10,361 nt of DNA, taken from Actinomycetota bacterium (GTDB lineage: Bacteria > Actinomycetota > Thermoleophilia > UBA2241). The notes under the pieces were generated by a model. It was not told where the DNA came from and ran no database searches. It worked only from the letters and a program-made list of their open reading frames with translations. Location: positions 7,806 to 18,166 of the forward strand of contig PLTW01000041.1 in assembly GCA_003164655.1 (NCBI GenBank). The letters run 5' to 3'. This document shows, piece after piece, positions 1 through 5,867 of this stretch (the first letter of the stretch is position 1; each line of letters starts with the position of its first letter). A program made the translations under genes and the position numbers.

Positions 1-137
1 CGTCGTCTACCGCGTCCGGTGGCGAGGCCGGCTCCGTGATCGCGGCGCGCGGCGCCGCCAACGTCACCCCGCCCGCCGGCGCCCCGAACCGCTCCGCCAA
101 GCGCCGCACATCCACCGCTCGCAAGAAGAAGAAGTAA
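1..137 (+). CDS. secD: C-terminal tail of a probable SecD (partial, cut by window edge)
   Basis: An open frame runs in from the left edge (first whole codon at base 3) and stops with TAA at 135-137, three bases before the secF start. The 44 visible residues are a low-complexity tail rich in Ala, Gly, Pro, Ser and Thr that becomes strongly basic and ends in four lysines. This is consistent with a cytoplasmic tail after the last membrane helix. None of the SecD domains are visible; the identification rests on position, since secD directly precedes secF in most bacteria and the two are cotranscribed. SecD partners SecF in the SecDF complex that uses the proton gradient to assist export through SecYEG. 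The AAG repeat before the stop is the only purine-rich stretch ahead of secF. Confidence 0.6.
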   Translation, partial: SSTASGGEAGSVIAARGAANVTPPAGAPNRSAKRRTSTARKKKK

Positions 138-140
138 CCC

Positions 141-1103
141 ATGGCCTGGTTTCGCAAGATCTACTCGTTCGACTATATGGGCCACAAGTACCTGTGGTTC
201 ACGCTCTCGGGCACGATCATCGCCATCGGTCTGCTCTCCATGTTCATCCGTGGCGGCGGCAACCCCGTGAAGGGCTTCAACTACGGGCTGGAGTTCAAGT
301 CGGGCACGCGTATCGAGGTGACGTTCGTCAAGCCCGCGACGACCGCTCAGGTGCGCGTCGTCGTCGACGGCAAGGGCTACTCGGACGCCGTCATCCAGCA
401 GGTCCAGTCCAAGAACGGCGGCTCGAGCTTCCAGATCTCGACGGCTTCGCTGACGGCCGACCAGCAACTCGCCCTCAAGACCGCGCTCGACTCGAGCTTC
501 AGGATCGCGCCGACCGCAAACGGCGGCTCCGACTGGAACATCAACACCGTGGGCGCCTCGTTTAGTCGCGAGGTGATCACCTCGTCGTACAAGGCGATCG
601 GCATCGCCCTCATCCTGATCCTGATCTACATCTCGCTGCGGTTCTCCTGGAAGTTCGCCGTCGGCGCCATCGTGGCCGAGTTCCACGACCTGTTCGTGGT
701 GATCGGCATCTACTCTCTCACCGGACGTGTGGTCACCACCGACACCATCGCCGCGGTGTTGACCATTTTGGGTTACTCGCTCTACGACACGGTCATCGTC
801 TTCGACCGCATCCGCGAGAACGCGCCCAAGATGTCGCGCGCGCCGTACGGCGACATGGTCAACCGCTCGATCTGGGAGACGCTCACGAGGTCGATGAACA
901 CCACCCTCATGACCCTCATCCCGGTGGTCTGCCTGCTGCTCTTCGGCGGCGCGACACTCAAGGACTTCGCCTTCGCGCTGCTGGTCGGCGTGGCCTCGGG
1001 AGCCTACTCGTCGATCTTCGTCGCCAGCCCGGTCCTGACCATCCTCAAGGAGCGCGAGACGAAGTACCGCAAGCTCGCGGTCAAGGCCGGCGAGCTGTCG
1101 TAA
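141..1103 (+). CDS. secF: Protein translocase subunit SecF
   Basis: This is a complete 320-residue SecF, a normal length for the family. Together with SecD it forms the membrane complex that helps pull exported proteins out of the SecYEG channel using proton motive force. The order of parts is typical: first membrane helix (about 19-36), the motif GLEFKSGT (49-56), a periplasmic P1-type domain (about 57-135), the conserved VGASFSRE (137-144), and five further helices from about 150 to 300. The family signature lies at 207-227, with GYSLYDT followed by FDRIREN. The stretch from NTT (253) through FGG and DFAFALLVG to SSIF also matches the family. The Tyr at 215, where many SecF proteins have Asn, suggests an actinobacterial-type sequence. 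The ATG lies 3 nt after the upstream stop, so translational coupling is likely. No strong Shine-Dalgarno is seen beyond the AAG repeat. Confidence 0.97.
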   Translation: MAWFRKIYSFDYMGHKYLWFTLSGTIIAIGLLSMFIRGGGNPVKGFNYGLEFKSGTRIEVTFVKPATTAQVRVVVDGKGYSDAVIQQVQSKNGGSSFQISTASLTADQQLALKTALDSSFRIAPTANGGSDWNINTVGASFSREVITSSYKAIGIALILILIYISLRFSWKFAVGAIVAEFHDLFVVIGIYSLTGRVVTTDTIAAVLTILGYSLYDTVIVFDRIRENAPKMSRAPYGDMVNRSIWETLTRSMNTTLMTLIPVVCLLLFGGATLKDFAFALLVGVASGAYSSIFVASPVLTILKERETKYRKLAVKAGELS

Positions 1104-1141
1104 GGCGCGCCGCGGTCCGTTCTGCGTTCCGGCGCGGCGGC

Positions 1142-1180
1142 CTCGACCTCCCTCACCCTCCCGCCTCAGTCGAGGTCGAG
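1142..1180 (+). terminator. Candidate hairpin terminator after secF
   Basis: CTCGACCTC at 1142-1150 is perfectly complementary to GAGGTCGAG at 1172-1180, with a 21-nt loop. Two further G-C pairs can form after a one-base bulge. It starts 39 nt after the secF stop. There is no T-tract, so it would not be a classical intrinsic terminator. A second possible stem, 1177-1183 with 1200-1206, uses part of the same right arm and cannot form at the same time. Confidence 0.3.
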
Positions 1181-1250
1181 CCTGCGTGCACCCGCGCTGA
1201 GGCTCGTGCAGAGAATGAGGTCACGGGGCGCCGGCAACTGCGCCAGAGCC

Positions 1251-1279
1251 TTTACAACGCTCGCCGGTCGCCCTAGTCT
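1251..1279 (+). promoter_or_regulatory. Candidate housekeeping promoter for the first STAS gene
   Basis: TTTACA (1251-1256) resembles the -35 consensus TTGACA at five of six positions. It lies exactly 17 nt before TAGTCT (1274-1279), a weak -10 box that keeps the first two and last T/A/T positions. Transcription would begin near 1286. AT-rich hexamers are scarce in this GC-rich window, which raises their weight, but the -10 match is poor. Confidence 0.4.
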
Positions 1280-1416
1280 CGCCCCTCCAGCACGTGTCCG
1301 GACCGGCGGCCCGCCTCGCCGCCGATCATGGGGGCGACGGTGCGCGACTGACCAGGCATCGGTCGTCTCGGACCGTCAGCGACGAGGCAGGATGGCGACA
1401 GGTACGGGGGGTGGTC

Positions 1417-1899
1417 GTGAGCGCAGAGCCGAGGCATCGTGCCGAAACGGCCTGCCAGGCGGTGTCGTTGAGCGGTGGCAGCGGGGGGCTGCATCTGAGC
1501 TTTCGCGGGGCCGGCGAGGTGCCGGTGCTCACGCTGAGCGGCGAGTTCGACCTCGAAAACGTCCCCGAGATCGAGCGCTTCCTGCGACGCCACCTGGGGC
1601 CGTTCTTCTTCAGGAGCCGCCACCTGGTGCTCGACCTCGCCCGCGTCGACCTGATCGATTCGGCCTTCGTGGGGCTCGTGGTCTCGCTCGTGGCGCGCTT
1701 GCACGAGCACCGCAGGGAGCTGCTGATCACCAGGCCGGCGGGCTACGTGCGTCGCACCATCGCCCTGGTGGGATTGCCGAATCTGGTGCCCGTCTACGAG
1801 TCGCTCGACGCGGCGCTCTCGGCGCTGGCCGCCGACGCCCCGGTGATCCCGCCGCCCTTCGACCCGGCGCCGCTTGCGGGGTCGCGCCGGACGCTCTAG
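1417..1899 (+). CDS. STAS-domain protein, anti-anti-sigma factor type
   Basis: The predicted product is 160 residues. Residues about 33-138 fit the STAS fold of SpoIIAA/RsbV-type anti-sigma factor antagonists: a first strand ending LTLSGEFDLENVPE, then LVLDLARVDLIDS with the usual Asp81-Ser82, then AFVGLVV. In this family the Ser after Asp is the site phosphorylated by the partner anti-sigma kinase, and only the unphosphorylated form releases the sigma factor. I chose the GTG at 1417 because a run of six G lies 5 nt upstream and because the next upstream start (GTG 1294) is nearly at the predicted transcript start. The GTG at 1411 is also possible. An unusual Pro-rich tail (about 142-160) follows the domain. 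No kinase or sigma gene lies nearby, so the partner is unknown; a role in other STAS-based complexes cannot be excluded. Confidence 0.8.
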   Translation: MSAEPRHRAETACQAVSLSGGSGGLHLSFRGAGEVPVLTLSGEFDLENVPEIERFLRRHLGPFFFRSRHLVLDLARVDLIDSAFVGLVVSLVARLHEHRRELLITRPAGYVRRTIALVGLPNLVPVYESLDAALSALAADAPVIPPPFDPAPLAGSRRTL

Positions 1900-1903
1900 C
1901 CGG

Positions 1904-1968
1904 GGCCGCCAGCCCGGGCTGCGGCCATCAGGAGTGGCCGACGCTACGCCGCCGGCGAGGCGGCGTGG
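1904..1968. terminator. Two hairpins between convergent genes, candidate bidirectional terminator
   Basis: In the 76-nt gap between the first STAS gene (+) and the zinc-site gene (-) there are two inverted repeats. The first, 1904-1926, pairs CAGCCC with GGGCTG and continues with GGCCG/CGGCC after one bulged base. The second pairs ACGCCGCC (1946-1953) with GGCGGCGT (1959-1966) around a 5-nt loop, extendable by a G-T and a C-G pair. There is no T-tract on either strand. The position between two 3' ends is what makes a terminator role likely. Confidence 0.45.
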
Positions 1969-1975
1969 GAGCCCT

Positions 1976-2362
1976 TCAGCTTGCCCGGCGCACCAGCGAC
2001 TCGCCGAGTCCCATCTGACGCGCCGCCACGGCACGGGCCTGAAAGGCCTTCATGCGACAGGCGTCGCTGCAGTACTTCTTGGCGGGATTGCTGGTGACGA
2101 ACTCGCGGCTGCACGGCTCGAAGCTGCAGTACCGGGTCATCTCCTCGCGCGGGCGCTGCTTGCGCGAGGGCCGCTTGAGCTCGTCCTTCCAGCCGCCGTT
2201 GTGCAGGGCGCAGATGCTGGAAGGATTGTAGGTAGACAGGCGGGTCTCGCACCCGGACACGGTGCACACGCGGCCGCCGCCGTAGGTCTTGCTCTTCGTC
2301 ATGTCGTCGACCTGTACCGACAACCGGCGTCCCCTGAGGCCTCTACTGGTGCGATACTCCAT
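1976..2362 (-). CDS. Small protein with two predicted zinc-binding Cys clusters
   Basis: This is a 128-residue basic protein with two well-separated metal-site patterns. The first is Cys33, Cys38, Cys51, His54 (C-x4-C-x12-C-x2-H), containing the motif RLSTYNPSSIC. The second is Cys79, Cys84, Cys98, Cys102 (C-x4-C-x13-C-x3-C), containing KKYCSDACR and followed by an Arg/Ala-rich helix. The second cluster resembles treble-clef or FCS/MYM-like zinc ribbons. I do not recognise a named family for the whole protein. DNA or RNA binding is plausible from the zinc sites and positive charge but is inference. The ATG at 2362 is preceded by AAGGAG with a 9-nt spacer, much better than the signal before the internal ATG at 2302 (Met21), so I keep the longer form. 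It lies 51 nt downstream of the second STAS gene on the same strand and is probably cotranscribed with it. Confidence 0.8.
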   Translation of the reverse strand: MEYRTSRGLRGRRLSVQVDDMTKSKTYGGGRVCTVSGCETRLSTYNPSSICALHNGGWKDELKRPSRKQRPREEMTRYCSFEPCSREFVTSNPAKKYCSDACRMKAFQARAVAARQMGLGESLVRRAS

Positions 2363-2371
2363 GCCCGAACA

Positions 2372-2377
2372 CTCCTT
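2372..2377 (-). promoter_or_regulatory. Ribosome binding site of the zinc-site gene
   Basis: CTCCTT on the + strand reads AAGGAG on the minus strand, a near-perfect Shine-Dalgarno 9 nt before the ATG at 2362. It decides the start in favour of 2362 over the internal ATG at 2302. Confidence 0.7.
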
Positions 2378-2382
2378 GCCCC

Positions 2383-2406
2383 GCGCCGGCCGTCGTGCGC
2401 CGGCGC
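2383..2406 (-). other. Intercistronic hairpin between the second STAS gene and the zinc-site gene
   Basis: GCGCCGGC at 2383-2390 is perfectly complementary to GCCGGCGC at 2399-2406, with an 8-nt loop. On the minus-strand transcript it would form a few bases after the STAS stop codon (2414-2416) and about 5 nt before the AAGGAG ribosome site. It could act as a partial terminator, an mRNA processing or stabilising element, or be a chance product of GC-rich DNA. Confidence 0.4.
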
Positions 2407-2413
2407 AACCTTG

Positions 2414-2773
2414 TCAGACTGTCGCGCTCTCGAGTGCCTTCTCACGAGTGGGGTAGATGCCGAAGATACGGTCAAGCCCGGTGATCTCGAAGATCCGCGT
2501 GATGTTCTCGTCGTGACAGACGATATCGAGGGTGCCGTTCTGGGGACGCACGCGTTTGGCGCCGCTGACCAGGACGCCCAGCGCCGTCGAGTCGATGAAG
2601 GTGACGCCCGCCAGGTCGACGACGATGTGCTTGGCGCCTTCGTCGATGCTCTGGATCATGACCTCTTTGAACTGGGGCGCCGAGTAGATGTCGACCTCTC
2701 CCTCGAGGGCCACAACGGCGATGTCATCGCCGACGCGGACCAGTTCGACGCCGAATTGCGGCCTGTCGTCCAT
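2414..2773 (-). CDS. STAS-domain anti-sigma factor antagonist (SpoIIAA/RsbV-like)
   Basis: This compact 119-residue protein is almost entirely STAS domain, as is usual for the family. Visible landmarks are ALEGEVDIYSAPQF (about 22-35), then VVDLAGVTFIDSTALGVLV (51-69) with Asp61 and the phosphorylatable Ser62, and the C-terminal segment DENITRIFEITGLDRIFGIY. In the partner-switching pathway the dephosphorylated form binds an anti-sigma kinase and frees a sigma factor, in the cytoplasm. The match to RsbV/SpoIIAA is closer than that of the STAS protein at 1417-1899, and the two are not close copies. The ATG is supported by GGGGAG 3 nt upstream (AGGGG at 5 nt). It is the first gene of a likely two-gene unit with the zinc-site gene. 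No anti-sigma kinase or PP2C phosphatase lies in the window. Confidence 0.92.
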   Translation of the reverse strand: MDDRPQFGVELVRVGDDIAVVALEGEVDIYSAPQFKEVMIQSIDEGAKHIVVDLAGVTFIDSTALGVLVSGAKRVRPQNGTLDIVCHDENITRIFEITGLDRIFGIYPTREKALESATV

Positions 2774-2957
2774 TCACTCCCCTTTTCGCCCACGGTGTCC
2801 CCGGTTCCGGCTGGCCGGTCCGATGCCCGGCACCGACCGGCACGCTCCCCGATGTGAACGTTATGGCCACGGAATTTCCCTCCTAAACGCCAGTACGAAG
2901 GAGCCGCCAAGCGATAGACGCCCGCCCGACCCGCGATCGCCCCCGTAACGGCGTGCG

Positions 2958-2986
2958 TTGCCACGTGCGGACGGCCGGGCTAAAGT
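2958..2986 (+). promoter_or_regulatory. Housekeeping-type promoter upstream of the DUF420-like gene
   Basis: TTGCCA at 2958-2963 matches the -35 consensus at five of six positions. It is followed after exactly 17 nt by TAAAGT at 2981-2986, which matches the -10 consensus at four of six positions. Transcription would begin near 2993, immediately before the 10-bp hairpin at 2996-3018. This is the best promoter in the window and may also drive the glycosyltransferase unit by read-through. Confidence 0.55.
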
Positions 2987-2995
2987 GGCCCAGAG

Positions 2996-3018
2996 GCGCC
3001 CGCCGTGACGGCGGGCGC
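2996..3018 (+). other. Very stable hairpin at the predicted 5' end of the transcript
   Basis: GCGCCCGCCG (2996-3005) is perfectly complementary to CGGCGGGCGC (3009-3018), leaving a 3-nt TGA loop, or a 9-bp stem with a 5-nt loop. It starts about 10 nt after the -10 box at 2981-2986, so it would be the first thing transcribed. Possible roles are mRNA stabilisation or control of early elongation; it could also terminate something reading in from upstream. Confidence 0.5.
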
Positions 3019-3128
3019 GCGGTTGCCGAGACGTGCCTTGCGGGGGTGTGTGTGGACATCGCAGCGCTGGTTTCAGGGGCCGCCGGGGCCGCCGAGGCCG
3101 GGCCTGGGCCACGCGGCCGGTACGACCG

Positions 3129-3599
3129 GTGAGCGCTTTCCTTCAGGTCGCCGGGTACGTCGCCACGATCGCGCCCCGGGGGGCCGACGTCTCGCTGGCG
3201 CTCACGGTGACGGCGGCTGTGCTGTTCACGATCGGCTGGCGCCTGGCCGTGCTCAGACGCTACGAGGCGCACCGCTGGGTGCAGACCGTCGCGGCCGCTC
3301 TGAACGCGGTGGTCGTCGTCACCTGGATGATCAGATCCCTGGTGGCGAACATCCTTCCCGGGATCCCGGCCCGGCTGGGCGAGAAGATCTACGCGGCGGC
3401 GACGGTCCACGCCGTCGTGGGCATGATCGGCCTCGTGCTGGGAGTGTTCGTCGTTCTGCGCGCCAACGGACTCATGCCGCAGCGGCTGCGCTTCCAGAAC
3501 TACAAGCGCTTCATGGGCATCTCGTATGCGCTCTACATGGCGGGCACGCTGACGGGCGTGATCGTGTTCTTCGTCGCCTACGGATTCAGTTTCAGATAA
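3129..3599 (+). CDS. Four-helix membrane protein, DUF420-like
   Basis: This is a 156-residue integral membrane protein with four predicted helices: about 20-40, 48-72, 89-110 and 128-152. The spacing and landmarks recall the DUF420 (YozB-like) family: a His at the start of helix two (His48, in EAHRWVQT), a His near the start of helix three (His94, in TVHAVVGM), and a helix-four ending with MAGTLTGVIVFFVAY. Some DUF420 proteins have been connected with haem-copper oxidase function, but nothing in this window supports that role here. The start is uncertain: GTG 3129 puts a short amphipathic segment before helix one, but its ribosome site is poor. The in-frame GTG at 3033 would add 32 Arg/Gly-rich residues. 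A promoter and hairpin lie at 2958-3018. Confidence 0.72.
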   Translation: MSAFLQVAGYVATIAPRGADVSLALTVTAAVLFTIGWRLAVLRRYEAHRWVQTVAAALNAVVVVTWMIRSLVANILPGIPARLGEKIYAAATVHAVVGMIGLVLGVFVVLRANGLMPQRLRFQNYKRFMGISYALYMAGTLTGVIVFFVAYGFSFR

Positions 3600-3620
3600 G
3601 CCCCCGTGCCTGTCAGAGCG

Positions 3621-3649
3621 CCGCCGGCGCGAGACACTGTCGCCGGCGG
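3621..3649 (+). terminator. Hairpin between the DUF420-like gene and the glycosyltransferase gene
   Basis: CCGCCGGCG (3621-3629) is perfectly complementary to CGCCGGCGG (3641-3649), with an 11-nt loop. It begins 21 nt after the DUF420-like stop and ends 14 nt before the GTG at 3664. No T-tract follows. It could terminate the upstream gene, attenuate read-through, or mask the start region of the glycosyltransferase gene. Confidence 0.4.
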
Positions 3650-3663
3650 ACCCGAACCCGAAG

Positions 3664-5034
3664 GTGACGTTGCCCGCGATCCGACAAGGCAGGCAGGCGC
3701 AGGCCGCTGAGATGCCGGCCCCCGCCGGGTCGCGTGCGGCGGCCGGCTCCTGGCGGCCGCTGACGACACCCGACCGGCGCCTGCTGCTGCTCAGCATCCT
3801 TTTGCAGCTCGGACTCGGGCTGGCGTTCGGACACTCCTACGACACGCGCATCTTCATGGCCACCGGCTACCTGGCCGGCACCGGCCACGACCCCTACGTG
3901 GCGCGGAACCTGAGTGCGGTGTTCGCCCATACGGGCTTCAGCGTGATCACCTCGGTGGGGTATCCGCCGCCGTGGCCGCTGGTGCTGGGACTGATCTACC
4001 GCGCCGTCTACGCCGTGGCGCCCAATTTTCTGCTCTACAATCTGGCCATCAAGCTGCCGGTGATCGCCGCCGACATCGGCCTCGCCTACCTGGCCGGGGC
4101 GATCCTCAGGGACCTCGGCGCCTCGGCGGCGGTGTGCGCGAGGGCCTGGAAGTTTCTGCTGCTGAACCCGTTCCTGCTCTACGTCGGGGCCGCCTGGGGC
4201 GAGATCGACGCGATCGTCGCGCTGCTGGCCCTGGCGGCTCTGGCGCTGCTCTGTGCCCGGCGCTACCACGGTTCGGCCATCCTTCTGGCCGTCGCCGTCT
4301 GCTTCAAGCCGACGGCGCTGCCGCTGCTGCCGGCTGCCTTGGTCTGCCTGGCGGGCAGATCTCTGCCCAGGGCGCTGCGCTACGGCGCGCTGTGGCTGGG
4401 CGCCGTGCTGCTCTTCTACGTGGCGCCCTTCTTTGTCTTCGGCTGGAGCCGGGCGCCGTTCTCGCAGCGCCTCAACTCCCACTTCGTGCAGCAGGGGGCG
4501 CTGTCGCTTATGACCGTCGTCCGACTCTTCCGCGACCCCCTCCTCATGCAGGGCCGATGGTGGCTGCTGGGCCTGCTGTGGATCCCCGCTCTGGCCGCCG
4601 GTGTCGTGGCGATCGCGGTGAACCGCGGCGACGGCGGCCTCGAGGACCTCCTCAAGAAGAGCGTCGGACTCAGCCTGATCGTCTTTCTTACGCGCACCTG
4701 GGTCGCCGAGCCCAACGTCGTCCTGATACTGCCGCCAGTGCTCATCCTGACCGCGACGGGTGCCCTCGATCGCCGCGCCTTGACCGCCGTCTGGCTGCTG
4801 CCTCTGCTGTTCACGCTGTTTAACGCCTCACCCCTGCAGCTTTTGTGGGTCGGCTTTCCCGGGGTCATGGCGCGGCTGCTCGACAGCGTCGCGCGCTACG
4901 GCGAGGCCACCCTGATCGCCAGAGCCGCCGTGGTGGTCGCCTGGCAGATCGCGGGATGGTGGATCGTCGTCGCCTGCTTGCGCAGGTGCCCGGCTCGCGC
5001 ACGAAGCAGCGCACTGGCAGGGCTGGCCTCGTGA
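3664..5034 (+). CDS. GT-C-type polytopic membrane glycosyltransferase
   Basis: The 456-residue product has a short cytoplasmic N-terminus and roughly ten or more hydrophobic helices. The layout fits GT-C glycosyltransferases, which take sugars from polyprenyl-phosphate donors and act on the outer membrane face. Landmarks include an acidic residue in the first extracellular loop (Asp60, in YDTR), GHDPY (74-78), YPPPW (100-104), WGEIDA (178-183), which resembles the WGQxDA-type motif of related mannosyltransferases, and KPTALPLLP (215-223). WVAEPN (346-351) sits where related enzymes carry a further conserved loop motif. Sugar and acceptor cannot be told. The GTG at 3664 is the longest start; ATG 3712 (Met17) is an alternative, and neither has a strong ribosome site. 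The TGA overlaps the GTG of the next gene, so the two are translationally coupled. Confidence 0.82.
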   Translation: MTLPAIRQGRQAQAAEMPAPAGSRAAAGSWRPLTTPDRRLLLLSILLQLGLGLAFGHSYDTRIFMATGYLAGTGHDPYVARNLSAVFAHTGFSVITSVGYPPPWPLVLGLIYRAVYAVAPNFLLYNLAIKLPVIAADIGLAYLAGAILRDLGASAAVCARAWKFLLLNPFLLYVGAAWGEIDAIVALLALAALALLCARRYHGSAILLAVAVCFKPTALPLLPAALVCLAGRSLPRALRYGALWLGAVLLFYVAPFFVFGWSRAPFSQRLNSHFVQQGALSLMTVVRLFRDPLLMQGRWWLLGLLWIPALAAGVVAIAVNRGDGGLEDLLKKSVGLSLIVFLTRTWVAEPNVVLILPPVLILTATGALDRRALTAVWLLPLLFTLFNASPLQLLWVGFPGVMARLLDSVARYGEATLIARAAVVVAWQIAGWWIVVACLRRCPARARSSALAGLAS

Positions 5035-5867
5035 GGCTCGCCGTCCCCCTGAGCTCAGGTCTCCTGCTGGCGATCGCCGAGCGGGCCGGCGCGGGCGAAG
5101 GCTACCCGACCGGCAGGCTGCAGAAAGGACTGTTGCTGTTCGTCGACGGCCAGGATCTGTCCGAAGAGGGGGTGGGGTTCGGCGTGCCCATTCTCAAGCG
5201 CGGCCGGCAGACCGTCTTTGCGGGAGGCCTGGAGCTTGCGCAGCGCCGCCGGGGGCCGGTCTGGGAGGTGACGGCCGTCTTTGAGATGAACCTGGTGGAA
5301 CGCCTGGCAAAGCCCGGCGCCGCGAGCCTCACGTCGCGGCCGCTCTATGCCGCCAAGGACTCCCTGGCCGCCCTTCACCGCCGCTACCCGGCGCTGCGCG
5401 GCCCGCTGACCGCAGCGTCCAACGCGCTGCGCCGCTCGTTCGGCTGGGAGACGACCTTCGACGAGACGGGACCGGTCGCCCGGCTGCCGCTGACCTACAG
5501 CATCTTCGGCGGGGAGGGGAGAGTCGCCGTCGCGGCCGACCTGAGCGGCCTGTCCAGCGACGGCGTCACCGAAGTGGTGGTGATGAACGAGCAGGGCGGG
5601 CATCACTTCGACCGCTACGTCGATGCCCGGGGGACGACGCTGCAGGGGAGCGAGATTGGCGCCTGGGACGAGGTCGGCGCGGCGAGCGCCTCGTTTGTGA
5701 GCCCCGTCCAGCGGGTCGCTTTCTCGCTTGGGCAGGCAGAAGGGGCGCGGCTGCGTCGCGGCAGGGAGCTGATCGGTTCGCGCGTGGCCTGGTCGGGTTT
5801 CGGCTACTCGTTCTCGCCGGCGCTGCGCCGGTTCGACTACGAGCTGCGCATCGCCCGGACGCCATGA
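5031..5867 (+). CDS. Unrecognised 278-residue protein coupled to the glycosyltransferase and radical SAM genes
   Basis: I do not recognise this family. The frame is surely coding: it starts with a GTG overlapping the glycosyltransferase stop (GTGA) and ends with a TGA overlapping the ATG of the radical SAM gene (ATGA). A longer version from 4845 would run over the glycosyltransferase gene in an Arg-rich frame and is not credible. The protein alternates short hydrophobic strands with charged turns, suggesting a beta-rich fold. Notable motifs are VVVMNEQGGHHFDRY (182-196), with paired His, GSEIGAWDEVGAA (206-218), and AWSGFGYSF (253-261) near the C-terminus. The first 25 residues have a hydrophobic patch (LLLAIAE) but too many charges for a clear signal peptide. 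There are no Cys residues and no membrane helix. A substrate-binding or accessory role beside the two enzymes is only inferred from context. Confidence 0.85.
   Translation: MRLAVPLSSGLLLAIAERAGAGEGYPTGRLQKGLLLFVDGQDLSEEGVGFGVPILKRGRQTVFAGGLELAQRRRGPVWEVTAVFEMNLVERLAKPGAASLTSRPLYAAKDSLAALHRRYPALRGPLTAASNALRRSFGWETTFDETGPVARLPLTYSIFGGEGRVAVAADLSGLSSDGVTEVVVMNEQGGHHFDRYVDARGTTLQGSEIGAWDEVGAASASFVSPVQRVAFSLGQAEGARLRRGRELIGSRVAWSGFGYSFSPALRRFDYELRIARTP

Larger units (their letters stand above)
1104..1416. other. Intergenic region between secF and the first STAS gene
   Basis: These 313 bases hold no convincing gene. They contain GC-rich inverted repeats just after secF (7-bp arms 1108-1114/1133-1139 and 9-bp arms 1142-1150/1172-1180), a plausible promoter at 1251-1279, and a leader of about 130 nt for the STAS gene. 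The open frame of that gene extends upstream to a GTG at 1294. That extension encodes an Arg-rich, non-conserved-looking stretch and lies only about 8 nt from the predicted transcription start, so I treat it as untranslated. Confidence 0.5.
2774..3128. other. Divergent intergenic region between the second STAS gene and the DUF420-like gene
   Basis: These 355 bases separate two genes read outward. I see the ribosome site of the STAS gene (2777-2782), a 7-bp inverted repeat in its leader (2814-2820 with 2835-2841), a good + strand promoter at 2958-2986 and a strong hairpin at 2996-3018. The stretch 2850-2900 is locally less GC-rich and probably holds the minus-strand promoter, but I could not settle on a convincing -35/-10 pair. 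The open frame of the downstream gene extends back to a GTG at 3033; that extension is Arg/Gly-rich and probably not translated. Confidence 0.5.

Noticed and set aside
1874..2857. A 327-codon + strand open frame across the STAS/zinc-site unit
   Set aside because: It is antisense to two genes with clear family motifs and good ribosome sites.
2883..3797. A 304-codon minus-strand open frame opposite the DUF420-like gene
   Set aside because: It is rich in His, Arg and Asp as expected for the antisense of a membrane protein gene, and it spans a good + strand promoter and two intergenic hairpins.
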